Source of the DNA: an uncultured Prevotella sp.
Lineage (GTDB): Bacteria; Bacteroidota; Bacteroidia; Bacteroidales; Bacteroidaceae
Assembly (NCBI GenBank): GCA_937906495.1
Contig: CALCVT010000127.1
Span: 1 to 35,734 of the forward strand
Direction of reading: 5' to 3'
Length of the DNA stretch: 35,734 bases
Position 1 is the first letter of the stretch. Every line of letters starts with the position of its first letter. The translations under genes were made by a program, and so were the position numbers. Positions 1-8,077 of the stretch are shown here, in pieces. The notes beneath the pieces were generated by a model. It ran no database searches. It had not been told where the DNA came from and saw only the letters and a list, made by a program, of their open reading frames with translations.

Positions 1-54
1 CAGAGCATCTGCCTTACAAGCAGAGGGTCGGCGGTTCGAATCCGTCAGCGCCCA
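1..54 (+). tRNA. tRNA-Val (anticodon UAC), 3' part only
   Basis: The window opens inside a tRNA gene, so the acceptor 5' strand and most of the D arm are missing. The anticodon stem TCTGC (8-12) pairs with GCAGA (20-24) around the loop CTTACAA, giving anticodon TAC at 15-17. The T arm is 30-34 with 42-46 around TTCGAAT. The acceptor 3' strand ends at the discriminator A54. The next bases are CTA, so the 3' CCA is not encoded and would be added after transcription. Confidence 0.95.
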
Positions 55-59
55 CTACG

Positions 60-91
60 AGAGATTGCTATTTTAAGCAATCTCTTTTTTA
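60..91 (+). terminator. Rho-independent terminator of the tRNA
   Basis: A perfect 10-bp stem (60-69 with 76-85) closes a 6-base loop and is followed by six T residues (85-90). It lies six bases after the end of the tRNA, so it most likely ends that transcript. Confidence 0.85.
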
Positions 92-310
92 TTACCCTTC
101 TCTGCCTCCCAAACGCACCACCACAGCATGGGGGCACCCCGATTTTCGGACACCAGGTATATTTGTATTTATATCTCTGTTTACTACGCTGGCCCCTAAC
201 TCATCTGATATGCATTTCAAGCACACGCCAGGCAATTCACAGCCGACCTGTTTTTCAGATATCCATGCTGCAAAACTCTTGGCCACACATACATAGAAAC
301 TGCTTTATAA
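92..310. other. Stretch with no recognised gene
   Basis: Between the tRNA terminator and the hutI terminator I see no convincing gene. A 64-codon minus-strand frame (286-92) starts with GTG, contains four cysteines and resembles no family I know, so I do not call it. Confidence 0.5.
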
Positions 311-348
311 CAAAAGGCTGTATGCAGCTAGCTGCATACAGCCTTTTG
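311..348 (-). terminator. Perfect palindrome, terminator of the hut operon
   Basis: A 38-bp perfect palindrome: CAAAAGGCTGTATGCAGC (311-328), then TA, then its exact complement (331-348). Read on the minus strand it forms a stem of up to 17 bp with a CTAG loop, ending in TTTTGTT about 50 bases after the hutI stop codon. It is the most likely 3' end of the hut transcript. The symmetry means it could also stop transcription coming from the tRNA side. Confidence 0.75.
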
Positions 349-398
349 CCGTTTTATAATTATCAAAAAAAGCAAGACTTTAGTTGCACAGCTACCTC

Positions 399-1649
399 TT
401 ACAACCTACCGAAGTCTACCTGATTACCTTTCAGAAAGACACGCTCTACCAAAGGTGTGGTATAGGCATAAGGTACAAACTCAGGCGATGATGCCGGTTG
501 GGCAATAAAGAAGTTAGCAACCTTACCCACTGCTATAGAACCATAATTATCGCTCAAATCCATTGCTGCAGCCGCATTAAGGGTTGCTGCATTGAAGGCT
601 TCAGAAGGAAGCAGACGCATTTTGATGCAAGCCAATGACACCACAAACTTCATGTCGCCCGAAGGGGTTGAACCTGGATTGTAATCGCTTGCAACAGCCA
701 GTGGCAGTCCGGCCTCAATCATTTTACGTCCCGGTGCATAGGGCAAATTCAAGAAGAACGACGTACCAGGCAGTGCTGTTGGTATGGTGTTTGCACATTT
801 AAGCGCCTCAATACTCTCGTCGGCCATGCGTTCAAGATGGTCTACCGACAATGCCTGATAATCTATACCAACCTTCACACCTCCTGAAGGGGCCAGCTCT
901 TCGGCATGAATTTTGGGGCGCATCCCCCACTTAGCCGCAGCATCGAGTATGCGCGCTGTTTCGGCCACCGTAAAGAAGCCTTGATCGCAGAACACATCAA
1001 CAAAATCGGCTAACTTTTGGCGTCCTACCTCCGGTATCATTTCGTTGACAACAAGATCTACATACTTTTCCTGCGAGTAGCCACGGGCAACGGCATGAGC
1101 CCCTAAGAAAGTCGATACGATGCACATGGGCATCTCTTCGCGCAAGCGTTGAATAACGCGCAACATTTTAAGTTCGTCCTCCAAATTCAAGCCATATCCA
1201 CTCTTAATCTCGACACAGCCTGTACCTTTGGCCATAATTTCGCATGCACGGCGGCGCGCCTGCCGATAGAGTTCTTCTTCGGACGTAGCATGCAGCAGGT
1301 CGGCCGAATTAAGGATACCCCCTCCACGGCGGGCAATTTCTTCGTAGCTCAATCCTCTGATTTTGTCTACAAACTCACCTTCACGGCTCCCGGCAAACAC
1401 GATATGCGTGTGCGAATCGCACCACGAAGGCATAACCATTCCGCCACGGGCATCAACAACCGTATCGGCCTTTATACTCTGCGCTTGTGCCTCGGCTGCT
1501 GTTCCGAAAGCAGCAATACGTCCGTCTTCAACCAGCATATAGGCATCAGCCAGTGTTTCGTAATTCTGCATCTCCTGCCCTTTCAGGCAGCGTTTGCCGT
1601 GACGGTCTATGCCGCACAAGCGTGATATATTGGTTACGAGCAAACTCAT
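399..1649 (-). CDS. hutI: Imidazolonepropionase (HutI)
   Basis: Cytoplasmic metal-dependent hydrolase of the amidohydrolase superfamily. It opens 4-imidazolone-5-propionate to N-formimino-L-glutamate, the third step of histidine degradation. The 416-residue length is normal for the family. Visible motifs are the metal-binding HTH near residues 80-82 (context CDSHTHIVFAG), the IHAEELAPSGG stretch, the SVDHLE segment, and ASDYNPGSTPSG near the C terminus that binds the second side of the active site. The ATG at 1649 begins just before the usual N-terminal beta segment. It is the last gene of the operon, 92 bases after hutH, and that gap holds a large hairpin. A palindromic terminator follows. 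Nothing looks broken. Confidence 0.96.
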   Translation of the reverse strand: MSLLVTNISRLCGIDRHGKRCLKGQEMQNYETLADAYMLVEDGRIAAFGTAAEAQAQSIKADTVVDARGGMVMPSWCDSHTHIVFAGSREGEFVDKIRGLSYEEIARRGGGILNSADLLHATSEEELYRQARRRACEIMAKGTGCVEIKSGYGLNLEDELKMLRVIQRLREEMPMCIVSTFLGAHAVARGYSQEKYVDLVVNEMIPEVGRQKLADFVDVFCDQGFFTVAETARILDAAAKWGMRPKIHAEELAPSGGVKVGIDYQALSVDHLERMADESIEALKCANTIPTALPGTSFFLNLPYAPGRKMIEAGLPLAVASDYNPGSTPSGDMKFVVSLACIKMRLLPSEAFNAATLNAAAAMDLSDNYGSIAVGKVANFFIAQPASSPEFVPYAYTTPLVERVFLKGNQVDFGRL

Positions 1650-1667
1650 AATTTTTTACAATAAGCA

Positions 1668-1731
1668 GGCCGGGACGAGTCCTGCGCCCAAGGCTATGCT
1701 ACAGCCTTCCGGCACCCGACTTATCCCGGCC
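1668..1731 (-). other. Long hairpin in the hutH-hutI gap
   Basis: GGCCGGGA (1668-1675) is exactly complementary to TCCCGGCC (1724-1731). Inside, AAGGCT and AGCCTT pair around a 7-base loop, with partial pairing between (AGTC with GACT, and GGTGCC with a GC-rich partner). The result is an imperfect stem of about 28 bp that fills most of the gap between two genes of one operon. No T run follows, so it is not an ordinary terminator. RNA processing, 3'-end protection of the upstream message, or attenuation are possible roles. All are inference. Confidence 0.6.
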
Positions 1732-1741
1732 GTCAGTTCGA

Positions 1742-3220
1742 TTAGTTATTCTTCAAGAACTCGATGCTATGCTGGATATGCGGATACATCACCTCATCGT
1801 TCACAATAAAGGGAACGACCTCACGATATGCCTTATGCAATGCCATGTTGGCGGGTGATGACTTGAGCGGGAAACGGAACTCAAGAGCCTGAGCAGCATT
1901 AAAGAGTTCGATTGCAAGCACACGCTCAGCATTGAGCACTACCTTATAGAGTTTAATGGCAGCATTGGCACCCATGCTCACATGGTCTTCCTGTCCCTGG
2001 CTGGAAGGAATACTATCAACCGAAGCCGGCGAACATAGACTCTTATTAAGACTTACTATTGAAGCCGCTGTGTACTGAGTAATCATGAAACCGCTGTTCA
2101 ATCCGGGGTTAGCCACCAGGAAGCTGGGCAAACCACGCGTACCCGAAACAAGTTTATAGATACGGCGTTCCGAGATATTTGCCAATTCGCTTACGGCTAT
2201 GGCCAAAAAGTCCATAGGCAGGGCAATGGGTTGTCCGTGGAAGTTACCGGCTGAAATAATCAGGTCTTCGTCAGGACAAACGGTAGGATTATCGGTAGCC
2301 GAATTGATTTCAGTCTCAATAACCGAAGCTACATAGTCGATAGTATCCTTCGAAGCACCATGCACCTGCGGGATGCAACGGAACGAATAAGGATCCTGTA
2401 CATAATTTTTGGGCTGCTTTACGATTTCGCTGCCTTCGAGCAACTCTTTGATGCGTGCTGCAGTACTAAGCTGTCCCTTGTGAGGACGAACTAAATGTAC
2501 TGCCTCGATAAACGGCGAGGTCAGGCCAAAGTATGCATCAAGCGACATTGCTGCAATACGATCGGCCCAATTGCTCAAACGGCGGCTCTGAAGTACAGAC
2601 CATACAGCAAAAGCGCTCATATTTTGTGTACCATTGAGCAGTGCAAGCCCCTCCTTCGAAGCTAAATGGATGGGTTTCCATCCCTGACGCTCCAACATCT
2701 CGGCACCACTCATTACCTGGCCATTTACTTCAACCTCGCCCAAACCAACCAGGGGCAGGCAGAGGTGTGCAAGAGGCACGAGGTCGCCCGATGCGCCCAG
2801 CGAACCCTGCATATAAACAATGGGGTAAATATTGTTGTTGAAGAAATCGATGAGGCGTTCTACAGTTTCGAGCTGACAACCCGAGAAGCCATAGCTCAGC
2901 GACTGAATTTTAAGGAAGAGCATGAGCTTTACAATTTCGTTGGGCACACGGTCGCCCGTACCGCAAGCATGCGACATCATAAGGTTTACCTGCAACTGGC
3001 TAAGTTCATCGGGACCCACCGAAACGTTGCAAAGCGAACCGAAACCTGTTGTCACGCCATAAACCGGTGTGTCGGTCTGAGCTATTTTATTATCTAAATA
3101 TTCGCGACAGCGCACAATGCGGTTACGTGCATCATCACTCAATTCAAGGGTTGCATTCGAAGCAATAATTTCACCGAGACGCTCAATAGTCAGATGCTCG
3201 GCCGATATAGAATGTATCAT
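1742..3220 (-). CDS. hutH: Histidine ammonia-lyase (HutH)
   Basis: Deaminates L-histidine to trans-urocanate and ammonia, the entry step of the pathway. The 492-residue length is close to the usual ~500. The Ala-Ser-Gly triad that cyclises to the MIO electrophile is at residues 143-145 (context GSLGASGDLVPLAHL). The active-site tyrosine loop YGVTTGFGSL starts near residue 54, and the substrate segment SAGNFHGQP is also present. PSSQGQEDHVSM lies towards the C terminus. The enzyme acts as a tetramer in the cytoplasm (family knowledge). It follows hutU by 82 bases and precedes hutI. The gaps on both sides contain hairpins, unlike the tight ftcD-hutU junction. Confidence 0.97.
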   Translation of the reverse strand: MIHSISAEHLTIERLGEIIASNATLELSDDARNRIVRCREYLDNKIAQTDTPVYGVTTGFGSLCNVSVGPDELSQLQVNLMMSHACGTGDRVPNEIVKLMLFLKIQSLSYGFSGCQLETVERLIDFFNNNIYPIVYMQGSLGASGDLVPLAHLCLPLVGLGEVEVNGQVMSGAEMLERQGWKPIHLASKEGLALLNGTQNMSAFAVWSVLQSRRLSNWADRIAAMSLDAYFGLTSPFIEAVHLVRPHKGQLSTAARIKELLEGSEIVKQPKNYVQDPYSFRCIPQVHGASKDTIDYVASVIETEINSATDNPTVCPDEDLIISAGNFHGQPIALPMDFLAIAVSELANISERRIYKLVSGTRGLPSFLVANPGLNSGFMITQYTAASIVSLNKSLCSPASVDSIPSSQGQEDHVSMGANAAIKLYKVVLNAERVLAIELFNAAQALEFRFPLKSSPANMALHKAYREVVPFIVNDEVMYPHIQHSIEFLKNN

Positions 3221-3264
3221 GGTTTTGATTGGTTAAAAGTCGGGTACAAAATAAAGATATATAA

Positions 3265-3296
3265 AGCGAGGAAGGGGGCAGACTACCCCCTCCGCT
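3265..3296 (-). other. GC-rich hairpin in the hutU-hutH gap
   Basis: GGGGG and CCCCC pair around a 7-base loop, and the stem extends with a bulge through AGCG (3265-3268) and CGCT (3293-3296). On the transcript strand the sequence after it is AU-rich but has no clean U run (TTTATATATCTTTATTTTG). It may be a weak terminator or a processing signal that reduces hutH and hutI relative to ftcD and hutU. Confidence 0.5.
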
Positions 3297-3302
3297 CAAA
3301 GG

Positions 3303-5309
3303 TTATAATGCTGAATTGATAATGGCGTCGTCTACCAGGTTAGGCATTGTAACAGTAAGTCCTGGAGTACGCTGCATTTCGCGTTCAATACTGCTCATTG
3401 AGCCACTATTGCGTGCCCAGCTGCGACGGGCTATACCGTTATTCACATCCCAAAACAGCATTTGACGAATGTGGCGTTCGCTATCGGCACTACCGTCGAT
3501 AACCATACCAAAGCCGCCATTAACCACTTCGCCCCAGCCTACACCGCCACCATTGTGCAGCGATACCCAGGTTGCTCCACGGAACGAGTCGCCAATAACA
3601 TTCTGTACGGCCATATCGGCACAGAACTGCGAACCATCGTAGATATTGCTGGTCTCGCGGAAAGGTGAATCGGTTCCCGAAACATCGTGGTGGTCGCGTC
3701 CCAACACTACCGGCCGTGTAATTTCGCCTGCTGCAATAGCACGGTTAAAGGCTTCTGCTATTTTGGTACGGCCTTCGCAATCGGCATAAAGAATGCGTGC
3801 CTGCGAACCAACAACCAGGTGGTTACGTCCGGCCTCGCGTATCCAGTGCAAGTTATCGGCCATCTGTCCCTTAATTTCTTCGGGAGCTGTTTGCATCATT
3901 TCCTCAAGAACTTGTGCTGCTATGCGGTCGGTAGCCTCGAGGTCGGCAGGATTGCCCGATGTACATACCCAACGGAAGGGACCAAAGCCGTAGTCAAAGA
4001 ACATCGGCCCCATAATATCCTGCACGTACGAGGGGTAACGGAAGTTTCCGTCGGCACCAACAATGTCGGCACCGGCTCTCTTTGACTGAAGCAAGAAGGC
4101 GTTTCCGTAATCAAAGAAGTACATGCCATCGGCAGCAAGCTGGTTGATAGCTGCCACCTGACGACGCAACGACTCTTCGACACAGGTGTGAAAGCGCTCC
4201 GGCTCTTCGGCCATCATGCGCTTTGACTCCTCGAGCGAGTAGCCCACGGGGTAATAACCGCCTGCCCAAGGGTTGTGAAGCGATGTCTGGTCGCTGCCAA
4301 GATCAACCTTGATGCGCTCTTTAGCCAAGCGCTCCCAAAGATCAACCACATTGCCTACATATGCCATCGAAACAGTTTTGCGTGCGGCAACAGCTGCGCG
4401 AATGGCAGGTATAAGTTCGTCGAGTTCGCTATGAAGTTCATCTACCCAGCCCTGTTCGTACCGTTTTTCGGCTGCTTTAGGATTGATTTCGGCCACTACG
4501 CTCACCACACCTGCAATATTGCCGGCCTTAGGCTGAGCGCCCGACATACCGCCCAAACCCGACGATACGAAGAGCATGCCATGAATATCCTTACGGTCAC
4601 CCATACGCTTACGGGCAGCATTGAGCACGGTGATGGTCGTTCCGTGTACAATACCCTGCGGGCCGATATACATGTACGAACCGGCTGTCATCTGTCCATA
4701 CTGGCTCACGCCCAGTGCATTCATGCGTTCCCAGTCGTCTTGCTTGGAGTAATTAGGAATGACCATACCGTTAGTAACCACTACGCGGGGAGCATTGGGA
4801 TGCGAAGGGAAGAGACCGAGCGGATGACCGGAATACATCACGAGAGTCTGCTCATCGGTCATTTCGCTCAAATACTTCATAGCCAGCAGATACTGAGCCC
4901 AGTTCTGGAAGATGGCTCCGTTACCTCCGTAAACAATGAGTTCGTGCGGATGCTGTGCTACTGCCGGATCGAGGTTGTTTTGAATCATCAGCATAATAGC
5001 TGCTGCCTGCCTGGAACGATGCGGATACTCGTCGATAGAACGTGCATGCATTGCGTAGCGGGGGCGGTAACGGTACATATAGATACGTCCGTAGGTGGCC
5101 AGTTCTTCGGCAAATTCAGGAGCAAGTTTGGCGTGCAACTCCTTGGGGAAATAACGCAAGGCGTTGCGCAAGGCCAACTTTTTCTCCTCGTCGGTAAGTA
5201 TCTCCTTACGTTTGGGAGCATGGTTCACCTCGGTGTCATAAGGCATAGGTTCGGGCAGGGTGGCCGGAATACCGGCACTGATAGCCTGCTTGAAAGCTTC
5301 GTTTGTCAT
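3303..5309 (-). CDS. hutU: Urocanate hydratase (HutU)
   Basis: Adds water to urocanate to make 4-imidazolone-5-propionate, using tightly bound NAD+ as an electrophile. At 668 residues it is longer than the ~555-residue Pseudomonas and Bacillus enzymes and fits the longer type seen in Bacteroidetes. Visible elements are VYGGNGA near residue 126, the nucleotide-binding SSGLGGMSGAQPKA (249-262), the DLGSDQTSLHNP segment near 336, and FRWVCTSGNPADLEATD with the conserved active-site cysteine at about residue 449. The start lies only 12 bases after the ftcD stop, so the two are cotranscribed. A 380-codon frame on the opposite strand is a shadow of its codon usage. Confidence 0.97.
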   Translation of the reverse strand: MTNEAFKQAISAGIPATLPEPMPYDTEVNHAPKRKEILTDEEKKLALRNALRYFPKELHAKLAPEFAEELATYGRIYMYRYRPRYAMHARSIDEYPHRSRQAAAIMLMIQNNLDPAVAQHPHELIVYGGNGAIFQNWAQYLLAMKYLSEMTDEQTLVMYSGHPLGLFPSHPNAPRVVVTNGMVIPNYSKQDDWERMNALGVSQYGQMTAGSYMYIGPQGIVHGTTITVLNAARKRMGDRKDIHGMLFVSSGLGGMSGAQPKAGNIAGVVSVVAEINPKAAEKRYEQGWVDELHSELDELIPAIRAAVAARKTVSMAYVGNVVDLWERLAKERIKVDLGSDQTSLHNPWAGGYYPVGYSLEESKRMMAEEPERFHTCVEESLRRQVAAINQLAADGMYFFDYGNAFLLQSKRAGADIVGADGNFRYPSYVQDIMGPMFFDYGFGPFRWVCTSGNPADLEATDRIAAQVLEEMMQTAPEEIKGQMADNLHWIREAGRNHLVVGSQARILYADCEGRTKIAEAFNRAIAAGEITRPVVLGRDHHDVSGTDSPFRETSNIYDGSQFCADMAVQNVIGDSFRGATWVSLHNGGGVGWGEVVNGGFGMVIDGSADSERHIRQMLFWDVNNGIARRSWARNSGSMSSIEREMQRTPGLTVTMPNLVDDAIINSAL

Positions 5310-5321
5310 GGTATGTTGTTT

Positions 5322-7034
5322 CTATTCGGTTATGCGTTCTTCAACCATCTGAATGATTTCAGCCTCTTGCTTGATGGCCTGGGCAATGAGTTCGTTGGCT
5401 TCGGCTACAAGTTTTGAAGCAAGTTCTTTATCTTTAAGCGAAAGTGCGTTGATTTTAACGTTCATGCCCGCACCAAGTACGGCACTGCGTGCTGCCAGTG
5501 CACCAACTCCGGCATCCGACACGCTGTTGGGGTTACCCTCGAGCACCATTGCGCGGCAAAGTTCGAACACTTGGAAAGAAGTTTTCATGGTTTGCAGGGG
5601 CACATTGGCTGCAAAAAGTGTTGCCTTCTGAATAGCTTCAGAACGCAAGCGCTTGTCCTCCTCGGTTGCCTTAGGCATGCCAAAGGCAGCCATAATTTTA
5701 TTGAAGGCTTCAGTATCCTCGTCAACAAGGTGCAGCAAGTCGCTTTCGAGCTCCATACCCTTTTCGGCCCATGTGCTAAACTCCTCGCAACGGTCGTCCC
5801 AACCTGGTTTATGACTGGAAAGGTTGGCCACCATAGTACCAAGTGCGGCCCCAAGTGCGCCCATGTAAGCCGATACCGAACCACCTCCGGGTGCGGGTGA
5901 CTCGCGGGCTGTTTCATCGGCAAAGCCCTTTACGGTCATTGCAACGAGCGAATGGTCGTTCTTACGGTCGGCCTCGAGCATATACTCAACCACCTTCTCC
6001 TCAGGGCAGAAGGGTTTGAGGTCGTCCAGTCCCATCGACTTGATGGCTATTTGTATAATGTCTTGCTTAGGAATACCGGTTGAGCGGTTCTGTTTGCGCA
6101 AGAAGTGCTTTCCGGCTTCTACCAACGTACGCTCGGGTACAAGTCCTACAATTTCTGTTCCGGTTACACGCAAGCCACGAGCTTGAGCTGCCCGGCAAAC
6201 TTCGTCGAAGGCTACGTGCAAAGGCGTTACATTGATATCGGTAATATTCATCGAAACCTGGGCTATGCCATACTCCTCGATAAACCATCCTATGGCCTTG
6301 GTAGCCTTCAGTGTACCGGGGCGCATGATGGGATTACCCTGCTCATCGCGACGGATTTTACCGGTAATCGGGTTGCCTTCGCGCTCGGGGCGTCCTTTTT
6401 CGCGTACATCGAAGGCTATGGCATTGGCACGGCGGGTTGAAGTGCTGTTAAGGTTATAGTTCACTGCAATAAGGAAGTCGCGGGCACCAACAGCGGTACA
6501 GCCGGTGCGGGCAACATCCTCGTCAAAGGCACGCGCACCAAAGTCGGGTGCCTTGGCATTATCAGTCATCTTTTCGGGCAATGCCTCATATTCACCGGCG
6601 CGGCATACGGCCAGGTTGCGGCGCTCGGGCTTCAGGGCAGCGGCTTCGTAGCAGTAGCAGGGAATACGGAGTTCTTCGGCAATGCGCTCAGCCAGTTTTC
6701 GAGCCAGCTCAGCACATTCCTCGAGCGTGATTCCGCTTACGGGCACAATGGGGCATACATCGGTAGCACCCATACGCGGGTGGGTTCCATGATGGTGGCG
6801 CATATCAATCAGTTCACCTGCTTTACGCACAGCCTGGAATGCGGCTTCGACCACAGCCTCGGGTTCACCGACAAAGGTCACCACGGTGCGGTTTGTGGCT
6901 TCTCCCGGATCTACGTCCAAAAGTTTCACACCTTCATGAGCCTCGATTACGTCTGTAATCTGCTTAATCACATTCAAGTCGCGTCCTTCACTGAAGTTAG
7001 GTACGCACTCTACAATCTGCTTTGTCTTAGCCAT
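5322..7034 (-). CDS. ftcD: Fused glutamate formiminotransferase / formiminotetrahydrofolate cyclodeaminase
   Basis: Bifunctional enzyme of 570 residues. The N-terminal half (about 1-330) moves the formimino group from formiminoglutamate to tetrahydrofolate. It shows the opening VECVPNFSEGRD, the DPGEATNRTVVTF strand and the catalytic-region HHHGTHPRMGATDVCP near residues 79-94. The C-terminal domain (about 360-560) is the cyclodeaminase that releases ammonia and makes 5,10-methenyl-THF. It shows the SPAPGGGSVSA loop. The same fusion is found in vertebrate FTCD; many bacteria use separate proteins or other enzymes for this step. It is the first gene of the hut operon, which suggests the organism recovers both glutamate and one-carbon units from histidine. 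The ATG at 7034 is 48 bases or so below the predicted transcription start. Confidence 0.96.
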   Translation of the reverse strand: MAKTKQIVECVPNFSEGRDLNVIKQITDVIEAHEGVKLLDVDPGEATNRTVVTFVGEPEAVVEAAFQAVRKAGELIDMRHHHGTHPRMGATDVCPIVPVSGITLEECAELARKLAERIAEELRIPCYCYEAAALKPERRNLAVCRAGEYEALPEKMTDNAKAPDFGARAFDEDVARTGCTAVGARDFLIAVNYNLNSTSTRRANAIAFDVREKGRPEREGNPITGKIRRDEQGNPIMRPGTLKATKAIGWFIEEYGIAQVSMNITDINVTPLHVAFDEVCRAAQARGLRVTGTEIVGLVPERTLVEAGKHFLRKQNRSTGIPKQDIIQIAIKSMGLDDLKPFCPEEKVVEYMLEADRKNDHSLVAMTVKGFADETARESPAPGGGSVSAYMGALGAALGTMVANLSSHKPGWDDRCEEFSTWAEKGMELESDLLHLVDEDTEAFNKIMAAFGMPKATEEDKRLRSEAIQKATLFAANVPLQTMKTSFQVFELCRAMVLEGNPNSVSDAGVGALAARSAVLGAGMNVKINALSLKDKELASKLVAEANELIAQAIKQEAEIIQMVEERITE

Positions 7035-7088
7035 AATTAGATTTATTGTACAGGTTATTGTTGGTTAGTTGCAATGGTATTAACGCAG

Positions 7089-7120
7089 CGAAGGTAAGAA
7101 GAGTTACAGAGATAAGCAAA
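7089..7120 (-). promoter_or_regulatory. Probable promoter of the hut operon
   Basis: On the minus strand TTTG (complement of 7117-7120) is followed after 20 bp by TACCTTCG (complement of 7089-7096), one base away from the Bacteroidetes -7 consensus TAnnTTTG. The expected start near 7082 gives a leader of about 48 nt. The leader is too short for a known riboswitch, and I see no operator-like repeat. Confidence 0.55.
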
Positions 7121-7738
7121 AAAATTTCCGTTATCTTTCTAAAAAGTGACAATCAAACATTCCAAATGGGCCATATTGGCAGCAGAATCAACAAGGAGAC
7201 CTGCCTTTTAGCACTTTATGCACACCCTTGTTGCCACATTTGCCTGCCAATTTAAGACGAAACGGTTATGGATTTTTTCGGCAGGAAGCAAACAACTTTA
7301 ATGCTCTAAGTATGCCTTCCGGATATATGCTCGAATGCAAACAAAATACCTACAAGCAATGCCCAAATCAAAGAACTGTAAAAGGACAGAGGGGGGCACC
7401 GACTGACGTACCTATAGTTCTAAAGGAGGGGGAAACCTGCTTTAAGTATTATGTCCCGGTGAACACGGGAGCGTGCAAAATGTTGATGATAAAAGCAAGC
7501 ATTAAAAATTCATAAACATATAAATAATGTGGCCCAAAGCGCTTTTAAAGGCTTTACGAAATGGCTCTTTAAATTTATTTCGATGTGAACCGGGCCTTGG
7601 TATGATAAAGGAAACATGCACTGATACGGAACTGTAAAACTGTGCTACACGTGGCAAAGAACAAGCTATGCGACCGTTTGAAGGGATTTATATGTTAATT
7701 TTTTTACATCCGGTGCAATAAATTCAACAGCAGCTGCT
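7121..7738. other. Gene-poor stretch upstream of the hut operon
   Basis: No recognisable gene is found here. Plus-strand open frames at 7046-7255 and 7228-7515 start with weak or non-ATG codons and look like no known family. A 36-codon ATG frame at 7527-7637 is also unsupported. The phrase TTCTAAAGGAG near 7419 recurs in the tandem repeat at 7739-7801. The stretch may be decayed coding sequence or hold untranslated RNA. Confidence 0.5.
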
Positions 7739-7801
7739 GAATTTTCTAAAGGAGCGATAGGATTTTCTAAAGGGGCGATAGAAATTTCTAAAGGAGCGAT
7801 A
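7739..7801. repeat. Three tandem copies of a 21-bp unit
   Basis: Units start at 7739, 7760 and 7781, with a partial fourth copy (GAAAT) after 7801. The shared core is TTTCTAAAGGRGCGATAG. The 21-bp period equals seven codons. One plus-strand frame reads repeats of FSKGAI(E/G), and one minus-strand frame reads repeats of ISIAPLE, both without stops across the array. Neither frame has a convincing start codon. Only three copies and no spacers of CRISPR length exist, so this is not a CRISPR array. Confidence 0.85.
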
Positions 7802-7821
7802 GAAATCAACTATTGGGTATG

Positions 7822-7890
7822 CAAAAAGTGCTAACCGGTTATAGCCGGTTAGCACTTTACTTGACCGAGGCACTGAGGGCCCCGCTATGA
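7822..7890 (-). ncRNA. Candidate small RNA with its own promoter and terminator
   Basis: A consensus-like minus-strand promoter (7896-7927) would start RNA near 7890, and a strong terminator ends it near 7823. The product would be roughly 65-70 nt, half of it the terminator hairpin and the 5' half GC-rich (GCGGGGCCCTCAGTGCC). No open frame of note is present. The alternative is that the terminator serves only the lspA operon whose last gene stops at 8078. Confidence 0.35.
7825..7858 (-). terminator. Strong rho-independent terminator
   Basis: AAAGTGCTAACCGG (7825-7838) and its exact complement (7845-7858) form a 14-bp stem with a 6-base loop. On the minus strand the stem runs into TTTTT (complement of 7823-7827), and on the plus strand only into TTTAC, so the minus strand is favoured. 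It would stop the transcript of the lspA gene group and of any RNA begun at 7890. Confidence 0.8.
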
Positions 7891-7895
7891 TTACT

Positions 7896-7927
7896 CAAAG
7901 TTAAACATTTTTGAACACTCAGCCAAA
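7896..7927 (-). promoter_or_regulatory. Bacteroidetes-type promoter without a downstream gene
   Basis: On the minus strand TTTG (complement of 7924-7927), a 20-bp spacer, then TAACTTTG (complement of 7896-7903), a full match to the -33/-7 consensus. Only the terminator at 7825-7858 follows, with no gene before it. Confidence 0.5.
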
Positions 7928-8077
7928 TGTATTTCGAAACCTGCCGGACTCAGCATCTGCTCGATATCTATTTAACTTTGCAGTTTGAGGGTAAAATAAC
8001 TGTTCGTATACTGCACTGCCTCCACCTTCCATCTGTACTGCTACAGACTGTTCTGTGCAAACACCTCAATTCTACCC

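Noticed and set aside
92..286. Minus-strand 64-codon frame with four cysteines
   Set aside because: It starts with GTG, lies between two terminators without a promoter, and resembles no family I know. A relic is possible.
4275..5417. 380-codon frame opposite hutU
   Set aside because: It is antisense to a clear hutU, rich in His and Cys as expected for a shadow frame, and matches nothing known.
7035..7088. A folate or other riboswitch ahead of ftcD
   Set aside because: The predicted leader is only about 48 nt and has no stable fold.
7228..7515. Plus-strand 95-codon frame upstream of the hut operon
   Set aside because: It begins at TTG, has no promoter or recognised domain, and its composition is unremarkable.
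7527..7637. 36-codon ATG frame in the gene-poor stretch
   Set aside because: Too short to support without homologues, and no promoter or coupling is visible.
7739..7801. CRISPR-like array
   Set aside because: The 21-bp units are directly adjacent with no spacers and only three copies.
7973..7980. Plus-strand TAACTTTG promoter element
   Set aside because: No TTTG at the proper distance and no plus-strand gene follows.
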